A stretch of 9,171 bases of DNA, taken from positions 1 through 9,171 of the forward strand of contig DASZJQ010000215.1 of NCBI GenBank assembly GCA_035947875.1, written 5' to 3'. The notes beneath the pieces are model-generated. The model was given only the letters and a program-made list of their open reading frames with translations. It did no database searches and was not told where the DNA came from. How positions within the stretch are numbered: position 1 is the stretch's first letter; each line of letters opens with the position of its first letter. Positions 1 to 4,316 of this stretch are shown here, one piece after another. Source of the stretch: Bog-473 sp035947875. GTDB lineage: Bacteria > Actinomycetota > Acidimicrobiia > Acidimicrobiales > RAAP-2. Both the position numbers and the translations under genes were made by a program.

Positions 1-292
1 GCGAAGGTGGGCGTCAGGGTTTTGAGCCTTTGCCTCTTGTCCCGATCACCAGGCGCGATTGACGGACTCCGAGCGGAAAATCTCGAAGTTTGGTCCTGCT
101 TTATGCGAGTCCGTTCACCTGTACCGGGCGTAATACAGATCACGACGCTAGGGCCCTCGTCAGGGAGGCCGGCGCCTTAACAGACGGGTGTGACTACCCC
201 TCTGCCACCAGGACAAGCCGACCGACTGCACCGGATCGCTCCGTGCGCCGTCATGTTTTTAAGCTGAAGCTCTGCCGCTCCCGGCCTTGGGA
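1..292. other. Left edge without a confident gene
   Basis: No convincing gene lies here on either strand. The minus frame that follows the gene at 293-565 is open from 296 to the left edge except for one TAA at 177-179. Its first part is listed separately as a weak 39-codon candidate. A GTG at 143-141 would open a frame that runs off the window, but its codons do not show the G/C-ending bias of the better genes. A small hairpin with CCCT/AGGG arms sits near 154-165. No T-loop of a tRNA is present and no rho-independent terminator follows the minus operon. Confidence 0.4.
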
Positions 293-296
293 TCAT
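177..296 (-). CDS. Possible 39-residue hypothetical protein at end of minus operon
   Basis: This is a weak candidate. An ATG at 296-294 overlaps the TGA stop of the upstream gene as ATGA, which is the junction style used throughout the window. The product would be 39 residues with three cysteines (RCSRSAC and a C-terminal Cys), and it ends at TAA 179-177. No family is recognised. Codon choice is less G/C-ending than in the strong genes, so the junction could be chance. The same frame stays open after the TAA to the window edge, so a degraded or interrupted longer gene is the alternative reading. Confidence 0.28.
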   Translation of the reverse strand: MIPRPGAAELQLKNMTAHGAIRCSRSACPGGRGVVTPVC

Positions 297-565
297 CGGG
301 CCAGGGGCGGCTTCTTCCTGGGCTTACGGGGCCTGCGCACGGAGCGCCGGCCACACTTCTTGCAGATGTAGACCCTGCTGGGGTCAAAGATGCCTGCCCG
401 GCCCTGGTACTCCCACTCATGGCGCCGGGGTTTGCGGCGTCTCTTCCTCTTCCTGCCTGCGGGCGTCGGCGGCTTCCCGACCTTCTTGCGTTCCTCTATG
501 CGCAGGATCTCGCCTGTCTCCATAGAGCGCACGACGACCGTGGGATCGTTGCGCCGTCCGCTCAC
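293..565 (-). CDS. Very basic small protein with a CxxC knuckle
   Basis: The product is 90 residues if started at the GTG 565-563, which overlaps the TGA of the upstream gene as GTGA; an ATG further upstream (592) would run into that neighbour, so the coupled start is preferred. The protein has an acidic/neutral N-terminus (residues 1-25), then a very Arg/Lys-rich stretch (about 37-48), then YICKKCGRRS with C68 and C71, and a basic tail. The single CxxC plus basic flanks suggest a nucleic-acid-binding or rubredoxin-like knuckle, possibly dimeric, but no named family is recognised. It is the last well-supported gene of the leftmost minus operon. A DNA- or RNA-binding role is inference from charge only. 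Confidence 0.65.
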   Translation of the reverse strand: MSGRRNDPTVVVRSMETGEILRIEERKKVGKPPTPAGRKRKRRRKPRRHEWEYQGRAGIFDPSRVYICKKCGRRSVRRPRKPRKKPPLAR

Positions 566-735
566 GACACGCGGGCCTCTTCGTCGGTCCATTCGGCTCG
601 AACCCTGTAGGAATTCTTGTCGTACTCCCGGTGTGCCCCCTCGTGGTTAGACACCCGGTTGCACTTCGGTCGACGCCGCAGCGGCCAATCGGGGGGGGGT
701 GCCTGCATCTGTAGCCCGCATATGGTCAGGGACAT
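562..735 (-). CDS. Small C/H-rich phage protein (57 aa)
   Basis: The start ATG 735-733 lies 6 nt after a perfect AAGGAGG on the minus strand, inside the last codons of the upstream membrane-protein gene, and the stop 564-562 overlaps the next GTG start. The 57-residue product begins MSLTICGLQMQAPPPDWPL and continues with CNRVSNHEGAHREYD. The spaced Cys, Cys, His-x3-His arrangement (C6, C25, H31, H35) looks like a compact zinc site. Similar short C...C..H..H proteins occur in phages of actinobacteria, to my knowledge without known function. A run of nine C residues (minus strand) encodes the three prolines. The strong ribosome site and both junctions make this a confident gene despite its length. 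Confidence 0.75.
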   Translation of the reverse strand: MSLTICGLQMQAPPPDWPLRRRPKCNRVSNHEGAHREYDKNSYRVRAEWTDEEARVS

Positions 736-911
736 ATCCAGCCTCCTTGAACTTGGTCACCGCAGCCGCCATAGGGATGCGTGAGCACGGCACACCCGGG
801 GCACTTCGGCGCCGGGGTGAAGGGGTTGTCGAACATGCCGCCGCCGATGAGCAGCAGGACGCCCAGGGTGGCGCCTAAGCAGACGCCCAAGAGGAAGCGG
901 GGAAGCCTCAC
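726..911 (-). CDS. Membrane-anchored Cys-rich small protein, copy A
   Basis: This is a 61-residue protein. Residues 6-24 (FLLGVCLGATLGVLLLIGG) form one hydrophobic segment following a short basic N-terminus, consistent with a single membrane anchor. The C-terminal half holds CPGC (C37, C40), then C50 and C60, a four-cysteine set that could bind zinc or form disulfides depending on its topology. The GTG start at 911-909 overlaps the TGA of a 27-codon ORF as GTGA. It is nearly identical to the gene at 1196-1381: the first 50 residues match exactly and the last 11 differ at four positions. C11 is not in a convincing lipobox. No family is recognised. Function is unknown; duplication with protein-level conservation argues that it is expressed. 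Confidence 0.72.
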   Translation of the reverse strand: MRLPRFLLGVCLGATLGVLLLIGGGMFDNPFTPAPKCPGCAVLTHPYGGCGDQVQGGWICP

Positions 912-936
912 CGGCCCTCTACAAACACCATTAGGC
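762..936. repeat. Direct repeat copy A (175 bp)
   Basis: This segment matches 1232-1406 at a constant 470-bp offset with three mismatches: 786 C/G, 807 C/G and 926 C/G. It spans codons 1-50 of the membrane protein plus the last eight codons (LMVFVEGR) of the upstream ORF. Similarity drops to about half of the bases immediately left of 762 and vanishes right of 936. Confidence 0.95.
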
Positions 937-991
937 GGGCGGCGTCGGCTACGGCCAGGTTGACCCGCTCCTGGGGGTGCATCTCCCTCAC
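908..991 (-). CDS. 27-codon micro-ORF between DUF3310 and membrane protein copy A
   Basis: GTG 991-989 opens a 27-residue frame (MREMHPQERVNLAVADAARL, then MVFVEGR) that closes at 910-908 and overlaps the next start as GTGA. An ATG at 982 is an alternative start. Its last eight residues are shared, through the DNA duplication, with the C-terminus of the 74-residue protein at 1378-1602. The only base difference in the shared part (926) is synonymous in this frame, which mildly supports coding. It could be a real short peptide, a remnant of a larger gene replaced by recombination, or just a translational bridge between DUF3310 and the membrane protein. Confidence 0.42.
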   Translation of the reverse strand: MREMHPQERVNLAVADAARLMVFVEGR

Positions 992-995
992 GGGG

Positions 996-1199
996 TCATC
1001 GGGTCCGCCGCTCGATCTCTCTGCTGATGTACCAGGCCGCTTTCTTGAGATCCTCAATCTCGTCGCCCTTGAGGCCACATCGCCATAGGTATTTGATGGC
1101 GTTGCCGATGTTGAAGTTGAAGTGCTCCACAACCTCGATGCATTCGATGCCGCTGGGATGGACCGTGTAATGAGGCGGGCTGTTCACCATGTCGGTCAC
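996..1199 (-). CDS. DUF3310 family protein (T7 gp1.7-like)
   Basis: This is a 67-residue protein with the family hallmarks: VNSPPHY near the N-terminus, the GIECIEVVEHFNFNIGNAIK segment, YLWRCGLKG, and EDLKKAAWYISREIERR at the C-terminus. These match DUF3310, a phage family related to T7 gp1.7, for which nucleotide kinase activity has been reported. The family usually acts in phage nucleotide metabolism, but activity here is inferred. The GTG at 1199 overlaps the TGA of the upstream membrane-protein gene as GTGA, and a second start (ATG 1190) lies three codons in. A longer reading from 1274 would duplicate the upstream gene's DNA and is not needed. It sits between the two membrane-protein copies. 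Confidence 0.9.
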   Translation of the reverse strand: MTDMVNSPPHYTVHPSGIECIEVVEHFNFNIGNAIKYLWRCGLKGDEIEDLKKAAWYISREIERRTR

Positions 1200-1381
1200 G
1201 GGCAGATCCAGCCCGTAGCGACTTGTTCGTTGCAGCCGCCATAGGGATGCGTGAGGACGGCACACCCGGGGCACTTGGGCGCCGGGGTGAAGGGGTTGTC
1301 GAACATGCCGCCGCCGATGAGCAGCAGGACGCCCAGGGTGGCGCCTAAGCAGACGCCCAAGAGGAAGCGGGGAAGCCTCAC
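1196..1381 (-). CDS. Membrane-anchored Cys-rich small protein, copy B
   Basis: This is the paralogue of 726-911: 61 residues, the same hydrophobic anchor at 6-24, CPGC at 37-40, and C50 and C60 followed by a final proline. It starts with GTG at 1381-1379, overlapping the upstream stop as GTGA; an in-frame ATG at 1417 would add 12 residues lying wholly inside the upstream gene. It differs from copy A at residues 51, 52, 55 and 56 (NEQVAT here, GDQVQG there), while the terminal GWICP is kept. Downstream it is coupled to DUF3310, whereas copy A is coupled to the 57-residue C/H protein. Function is unknown. A zinc-binding or disulfide-bonded envelope protein are both possible. Confidence 0.72.
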   Translation of the reverse strand: MRLPRFLLGVCLGATLGVLLLIGGGMFDNPFTPAPKCPGCAVLTHPYGGCNEQVATGWICP

Positions 1382-1406
1382 CGGCCCTCTACAAAGACCA
1401 TTAGGC
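1232..1406. repeat. Direct repeat copy B (175 bp)
   Basis: Partner of 762-936, offset by 470 bp, with mismatches at 1256, 1277 and 1396. All three are third-codon-position G/C swaps and leave the amino acids unchanged (Val, Pro and Val). Confidence 0.95.
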
Positions 1407-1602
1407 AGGGTTCGCATACGACGATCTCTGTCGCCGGGTGGATAGAGGCTTTAGGGTCGTACCAGACGGGGGCTAGGCAGAGATGACATAGCCGACGCTC
1501 TGACGGCACCACTGGCTCGTCTAGGTCCGCCACACGGACGCACAGACGGAAGTGAGGCCCACGCAACTCGGCGGGAATGCCTTCTGGCCTAGCGGTTGAC
1601 AC
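1378..1602 (-). CDS. Zinc-ribbon-like hypothetical protein
   Basis: I chose the GTG at 1602-1600 because GGGAGG (1616-1611) sits 8 nt upstream; this gives 74 residues. An ATG at 1668 would add 22 residues but has only an alternating CG run upstream and no ribosome site. The protein contains CHLC and, 21 residues later, CEPC, a classic four-cysteine zinc-ribbon spacing, in the C-terminal half. It ends LMVFVEGR, within the repeated DNA, and its stop overlaps the start of membrane protein copy B. This is the first gene of the leftmost minus operon. No named family is recognised; similar ribbon proteins are common among actinophage accessory genes. A role in nucleic-acid or protein binding is inference. 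Confidence 0.65.
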   Translation of the reverse strand: MSTARPEGIPAELRGPHFRLCVRVADLDEPVVPSERRLCHLCLAPVWYDPKASIHPATEIVVCEPCLMVFVEGR

Positions 1603-1666
1603 CCGTCGTCCCTCCCGAAGCTCTTTTGAGTGCCTCGGGGTGAGAGCCTCGGGGCGCTTGGGCGAC

Positions 1667-1682
1667 ATCGCGCGCGCGCGAT
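1667..1682. repeat. Perfect 16-bp palindrome containing (CG)6
   Basis: ATCGCGCGCGCGCGAT is self-complementary, with 12 bases of alternating CG. It sits 65 bp upstream of the chosen start at 1602 and touches the alternative ATG at 1668. It could be a repressor site, a Z-prone element, or just a GC-rich simple repeat. Confidence 0.6.
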
Positions 1683-1778
1683 CTGGCCCCTGTCAAGCGC
1701 GATCCATCGACGCAGACAGCGCTCGGGTATGCTATGAGAGCGACGGGCCGGTGCCTGTGAGAGCCCACCGGTTTGTAT

Positions 1779-1813
1779 CCAGCCCCCTCTTTGTCGTGTC
1801 GGGAGGGGGCTGG
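1779..1813. promoter_or_regulatory. Strong 11-bp inverted repeat (hairpin or operator)
   Basis: CCAGCCCCCTC at 1779-1789 pairs perfectly with GAGGGGGCTGG at 1803-1813 around a 13-nt loop. No T-run follows on either strand, so it is not a standard rho-independent terminator. It lies 25 bp upstream of the TTGACG -35 candidate, between two divergent operons. An operator or an insulating hairpin are the natural explanations. Confidence 0.55.
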
Positions 1814-1838
1814 GTCGCGTAAATGGGCCGTTTGAGGG

Positions 1839-1868
1839 TTGACGAACGGGGTACGTCGGGCTTAAGGT
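1839..1868 (+). promoter_or_regulatory. SigA-like promoter candidate, possibly leaderless
   Basis: TTGACG at 1839-1844, an 18-nt spacer, then TAAGGT (TANNNT) at 1863-1868, with the ATG of the next gene 7 nt beyond. That places the expected transcript start on or next to the ATG. The caveat is that AAGGTGG at 1864-1870 could instead act as a ribosome site, in which case the real -10 lies elsewhere. Confidence 0.45.
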
Positions 1869-1875
1869 GGGCGGC

Positions 1876-2040
1876 ATGGCCACCAGCACCGAGCACGACA
1901 CAAAGCCCACCCACGGGATCACCTTCACCAAGAAGGGCCGTCAGATCGTCGGGCACGGCTCCTGCCCCACGTGCGCCCAGCCCGTGACCAAGGGTGGGCA
2001 AGGACCGGCGGGGTGGTACCACTCGAACGGGCAAGCGTGA
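1876..2040 (+). CDS. 54-residue protein with a CxxC knuckle, first gene of plus operon
   Basis: ATG 1876 begins a 54-residue frame ending at TGA 2038-2040. It starts MATSTEHDTKPTHGITF and contains CPTC in its second half, followed by a Gly-rich stretch and the HSNGQA end. One CxxC plus nearby histidines could hold zinc, but no family is recognised. The start lies just after a promoter-like sequence, and the stop overlaps the next GTG as GTGA. The first ten bases (ATGGCCACCA) are identical to the start of the first gene of the other plus block at 7737. Strong third-position G/C supports coding. Confidence 0.68.
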   Translation: MATSTEHDTKPTHGITFTKKGRQIVGHGSCPTCAQPVTKGGQGPAGWYHSNGQA

Positions 2041-2069
2041 CCGGCTTCGATCCCGACCTCCGCCCATGA
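2037..2069 (+). CDS. 10-codon micro-ORF bridging two genes
   Basis: GTG 2037 overlaps the upstream stop as GTGA, reads MTGFDPDLRP, and stops at TGA 2067-2069, overlapping the next ATG as ATGA. Both junctions fit the coupling rule of the window exactly. It may be a bridge that keeps ribosomes on the message, a leader-like peptide, or a remnant of a deleted gene. The peptide itself may have no function. Confidence 0.4.
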   Translation: MTGFDPDLRP

Positions 2070-2227
2070 GCGAACCGCATTTCGCGAATCGAGTAAATCC
2101 GATTATCCACAGCATCCACAAGGCGTGCGAGTGCTGTGGTCGGCCCGAGAACGTCGGCTTCGGCCACCTAGGCCCCGTCTACTGTGCCGAATGCCTTAGT
2201 GAGGGCCACGACCGGGGCGACTCGTGA
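2066..2227 (+). CDS. 53-residue zinc-finger-like protein
   Basis: ATG 2066 gives 53 residues and overlaps the micro-ORF stop; an upstream GTG/ATG reading from 1994 would overlap the previous gene entirely. The sequence has CECCGRPENVG (C21, C23, C24) and CAECLSEGHD (C40, C43), a treble-clef or ribbon-like pair of knuckles about 16 residues apart, preceded by several histidines. Small phage proteins of this type often bind DNA or host proteins, though nothing more specific is visible. Its stop overlaps the next GTG as GTGA. Confidence 0.68.
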   Translation: MSEPHFANRVNPIIHSIHKACECCGRPENVGFGHLGPVYCAECLSEGHDRGDS

Positions 2228-2418
2228 GCCCGAACGGCGACACCCTCGGATGGGACTACGCACCAGCGGGGTTCACCGAGGGCGAGATGGTGGAAATGGT
2301 CCGCTGCGCCATCCAGGGCCACATCGACGCCATCGGCTACGAAGCGACCACGCCCCTAGCTCTTGCGCGCATCGCCGTAAGAACGCTCCGAGACGCGGGT
2401 CCTGAGTCCGATGACTGA
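2224..2418 (+). CDS. Hypothetical protein, 64 aa
   Basis: GTG 2224 overlaps the previous stop. The product has GFTEGEMVEMVRCAIQGHID in the middle, probably helical, followed by a second helix-like stretch (PLALARIAVRTLRDAG) and an acidic end. No metal-binding motif, signal peptide or membrane segment is visible and no family is recognised. It overlaps the next gene by eight bases (ATGACTGA). It is supported by codon bias and by tight fit in the operon. Confidence 0.6.
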   Translation: MSPNGDTLGWDYAPAGFTEGEMVEMVRCAIQGHIDAIGYEATTPLALARIAVRTLRDAGPESDD

Positions 2419-2596
2419 CCCGTTCATGGTTGGAATAGCCGACGCAGACGAGTTGCGCCAGGAGGTCGCCCGCCTCGCTGGGGCCTTGCGCGCCATCCGT
2501 GAGCTTGGTGGCTACCCCGACGAGTACGCGCACAGGGCTTGGCAGATTGCCAACGCTGCGCTTGAGGGTGACCCTTTCGAGTGGTGGTGCCGGTGA
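2411..2596 (+). CDS. Hypothetical helical protein, 61 aa
   Basis: ATG 2411 lies eight bases before the end of the previous gene, and the TGA at 2594-2596 overlaps the GTG of the nuclease gene. Residues 13-31 (DELRQEVARLAGALRAIRE) have heptad-like spacing of Leu/Val/Ala and could form a short coiled coil. The C-terminus EWWCR is aromatic. No family is recognised. Translation is probably coupled to the downstream nuclease. Confidence 0.6.
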   Translation: MTDPFMVGIADADELRQEVARLAGALRAIRELGGYPDEYAHRAWQIANAALEGDPFEWWCR

Positions 2597-2979
2597 CCAG
2601 CCCCGAGCGCCGCAAAGGAACCGGCTTCGAGCTGGAAATCGTGAACTTTTTGCGGACTCACGGGTTCCCCTTCGCGGAGAGGGCCTACGGAGCCGGGCGC
2701 CCCGACGACCGCGGCGACATCGACGGCATCCCGGGGTGGACGCTTGAGGCCAAGAACCACAAAGAGTTCGACCTGGCCGGCTGGTGTCGCGAGGCGTTGG
2801 AAGAATCGCTCAATGCGCGGACGTCATGGTGGGCCGTGATCGCGAAGCGCCGCAACCGTCCGGTGTCTGACGCGTATGTCGTGATGCCGCTGGAGCAGTT
2901 CGCGCGGCTGCTGGCGGGAGAGTCTGGCGTCCGCCGCCGGCCCTTAGAGGAATGGTTCGACCGTGGCCCGGCAGCGTAG
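2593..2979 (+). CDS. PD-(D/E)XK Holliday-junction-resolvase-like nuclease
   Basis: The product is 128 residues from the GTG at 2593, which overlaps the previous stop as GTGA; a GTG at 2581 is a longer alternative. Visible core elements in order are an N-terminal helix with acidic residues (GFELEIVNFL, E13/E15), YGAGRPDDRGDIDGI with D39 and D42, and the catalytic LEAKNHK (E52, K54), followed by helix-rich residues 60-78 and a WWAVIAKRR strand. This is the pattern of RusA-unrelated, Hjc/RecB-like phage resolvases, which cleave branched DNA during replication, recombination or packaging. All expected acidic and lysine residues are present, so it should be active. Other PD-(D/E)XK roles (restriction-like or nicking) remain possible. 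Confidence 0.82.
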   Translation: MTSPERRKGTGFELEIVNFLRTHGFPFAERAYGAGRPDDRGDIDGIPGWTLEAKNHKEFDLAGWCREALEESLNARTSWWAVIAKRRNRPVSDAYVVMPLEQFARLLAGESGVRRRPLEEWFDRGPAA

Positions 2980-3277
2980 TTACAGCACCGAGTTCGCGCG
3001 TCGTCAAGCCCGAGCGCGCGCACAAGGCTGGTCCGGCTACCGCCAACAACGCCGATGGCGCGCCGAGTTGACCGACGCGCGGGTGCGCGAGTTGGCCGAA
3101 GAGATCGGCGGCCCGGTTGAGCCCGAGCGCGCGGGTTCGCTGATGAGCCGGGAAGCAAACCGGATCGTGAACCCCAAGGGCGTCACGCGCGACCCGAGGG
3201 ACTGGCAAGTGCGGCTGCTGATCGCGGCCGGACGGATCGACGGATCGACGGATAAGGAGGGGCATGTTCTTGTGTAA
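2963..3277 (+). CDS. Basic hypothetical phage protein with Arg-rich N-terminus
   Basis: GTG 2963 overlaps the nuclease gene by 17 bases. The 104-residue product opens with YSTEFARRQARARAQGWSGY followed by RQQRRWR, an Arg/aromatic helix reminiscent of N-termini seen in many actinophage small proteins. The centre (ELTDARVRELAEEIGG) is helical, and the C-terminal half contains NRIVNPKGVTRDPRDWQVRL. The protein could bind DNA and, being next to a resolvase, might assist it, but that is inference from charge and position. An alternative is a packaging or head-associated protein. Confidence 0.6.
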   Translation: MARQRSYSTEFARRQARARAQGWSGYRQQRRWRAELTDARVRELAEEIGGPVEPERAGSLMSREANRIVNPKGVTRDPRDWQVRLLIAAGRIDGSTDKEGHVLV

Positions 3278-3479
3278 ACCGTGCTGCGATTACGCCGCCT
3301 TCTTCGAGGACGAGGGACTGATGCCACCCCTCCACGACTGCCCGGCGGCCTCCCCGGTCCCCGAGTTCGATGACGCGGTGCCGCTGACCGAGCTGGAGCA
3401 CGACCTCCTGCGGAGCCTCGACTTCGCGTTCGGGATTGCGGAGGGGAAGATCGTCAACCTGACGCGGCGGCTGATGTGA
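3264..3479 (+). CDS. Cys-rich hypothetical protein, 71 aa
   Basis: The start ATG 3264 follows AAGGAGG (3254-3260), the strongest ribosome site in this operon, inside the end of the upstream gene. The protein begins MFLCKPCCDYAAFFEDEG (C4, C7, C8), has an acidic/proline middle, and then a helical ELEHDLLRSLDFAFGIAEG stretch. The N-terminal CxxCC is not paired with a second knuckle except a lone C26. No family is recognised. The stop overlaps the next GTG as GTGA. Confidence 0.6.
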   Translation: MFLCKPCCDYAAFFEDEGLMPPLHDCPAASPVPEFDDAVPLTELEHDLLRSLDFAFGIAEGKIVNLTRRLM

Positions 3480-3691
3480 CCGAGAGCCACCTCGTCCGAG
3501 TCGGCGGCCGGTTCGCCTGGTCTGCTCACTGTTTCCTGATCCATCGGTGGAGGCGGGAAGTTCTGTTCAACCCCATCACCCACGCCGCCCGGTGCCGCTG
3601 CGGCTTCGCGTACATCCCCGGCGTCGGGATGGTCTGCCGCGAGTCATCCGACCGAATCGCTCGCCCCGCCATCCCAGATGAGGCGGGGTGA
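3476..3691 (+). CDS. Hypothetical protein with CRC...C motif, 71 aa
   Basis: GTG 3476 overlaps the previous stop. The product has AHCFLIHRWRREVLFNP, then RCRCGFAYIPGVGMVCRES. The C19/H23 pair plus the CRC and the later Cys could make a small zinc-ribbon. The tail is proline/arginine-rich. No family is recognised. It sits directly upstream of the HNH gene and is coupled to it through a GTGA overlap, so co-expression is likely. Confidence 0.6.
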   Translation: MTESHLVRVGGRFAWSAHCFLIHRWRREVLFNPITHAARCRCGFAYIPGVGMVCRESSDRIARPAIPDEAG

Positions 3692-4005
3692 AGCGCGGCG
3701 GCTGGCTGCGACGACGCAAGCCCCTGCGCCGCGTGTCCGAGCGCCGGCTGCTGCTGCTCGGCCAACGGATCGCGATGCTCGAAGGCATGGAGTGGGGCAG
3801 TTGTGTGGCGCGCGACCTCGTTCCCCACATCGAATGCGCCGGACCCGTGGACCCCCATGAACCTTTGACGCGGGGCCGGGGCGGCTCGATCATCGACCGC
3901 GACAACGTGGTGCTGGTCTGCCGGGCGCACCACGGCTGGATTCACCGCGAGCCGGTGGCGGCTGGTCGGCTGGGGCTGCTGGTCCACTCCTGGGAGCGCG
4001 CGTGA
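3688..4005 (+). CDS. HNH endonuclease
   Basis: The product is 105 residues. After a basic N-terminus the HNH core runs from about residue 38 to 90: C39, C50, DPHEPLTRGRGGS with H57 as the first catalytic histidine, DRDNVVLVCRAHHGWIHREP with N73, C78, H82 and H86. Family members of this size cut or nick DNA with a single metal ion; phage versions often work next to the terminase in genome packaging, or act as stand-alone homing enzymes. No terminase is visible nearby. It is coupled on both sides by GTGA overlaps and codon usage matches its neighbours, which argues against a recently inserted homing gene. Confidence 0.85.
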   Translation: MKRGGWLRRRKPLRRVSERRLLLLGQRIAMLEGMEWGSCVARDLVPHIECAGPVDPHEPLTRGRGGSIIDRDNVVLVCRAHHGWIHREPVAAGRLGLLVHSWERA

Positions 4006-4316
4006 CCAACCAGCAGTTGACGATGGAAGAGGCAATCGCCGCGGGTGAGCGCGCGATGGCGCTGGTCGAAGAGGCAGCCGAAGCCGAGTGGAAAGCCGAG
4101 TGCCACCGGGTCATCGAGCGCCTCGACCGCGGGTTCACGTTCATCGCGGAAGAGATCGTGGGCTACGTCAATCTGCGGTTCACCACCCCGAACAACAAGG
4201 CCATCGGCCCGGTCATCCGGCGCTGCGCCGACGCGGGGCTGATCCGCAAGACGGGCCGGACGCGTCCGGCGCGCACGTCGCACGGGTCGCCCAAGCCTGA
4301 GTGGGTGCGGGTGTGA
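4002..4316 (+). CDS. Winged-helix-like phage protein
   Basis: This 104-residue product has an acidic helical N-terminus (residues 8-33, EEAIAAGERAMALVEEAAEA and beyond). The C-terminal half has GFTFIAEEIVGYVNLRF, PNNKAIGPVIRRCADAGLIR, then a basic strand/wing region ending PEWVRV. The order helix, helix, recognition-like helix, then wing resembles a winged helix found in many small phage proteins. DNA binding is therefore likely, but target and role are unknown. It could be a transcription regulator or a replication accessory. GTG start overlaps the HNH stop as GTGA; the stop shares one base with the next ATG (TGATG). Confidence 0.65.
   Translation: MTNQQLTMEEAIAAGERAMALVEEAAEAEWKAECHRVIERLDRGFTFIAEEIVGYVNLRFTTPNNKAIGPVIRRCADAGLIRKTGRTRPARTSHGSPKPEWVRV

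Larger units (their letters stand above)
1603..1875. other. Divergent regulatory gap between minus and plus operons
   Basis: This 273-bp gap separates the first genes of two opposite operons. It holds a 16-bp CG palindrome (1667-1682), a TTGACA on the minus strand (1696-1691) without a matching -10, a CCGGTG/CACCGG inverted repeat (1748-1753 and 1766-1771), a strong hairpin (1779-1813) and a plus promoter candidate (1839-1868). Reading frames through it show no start with a ribosome site. It is probably a control region for both directions. Confidence 0.6.

Noticed and set aside
93..214. tRNA-like signal on the minus strand (GGTAG-like D-loop, CTGTTAA loop, GTCCTG/CAGGAC ends)
   Set aside because: The anticodon stem does not pair, there is no TTCRA T-loop, and the span is too long for a normal tRNA.
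232..260. Hairpin CGGA/TCCG followed by TTTTT as a terminator
   Set aside because: The stem is only four pairs and the T-run is separated from it by 12 bases; it also points the wrong way for the minus operon.
592..615. GGGTTCGAGCC-like T-arm on the minus strand
   Set aside because: The flanking five-base arms do not pair and the site is inside the 57-residue gene.
90..650. Plus-strand open frames over the left minus genes
   Set aside because: They are antisense to genes with proper starts and coupled stops, and their products are Arg/Ser/Pro-rich without recognisable features.
1054..1263. Second minus frame over DUF3310
   Set aside because: It is a frame-shifted shadow of the clearly recognisable DUF3310 sequence.
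1691..1696. TTGACA on the minus strand as a -35 box for the minus operon
   Set aside because: At 16-19 nt downstream there is only alternating CG, with no TANNNT hexamer.
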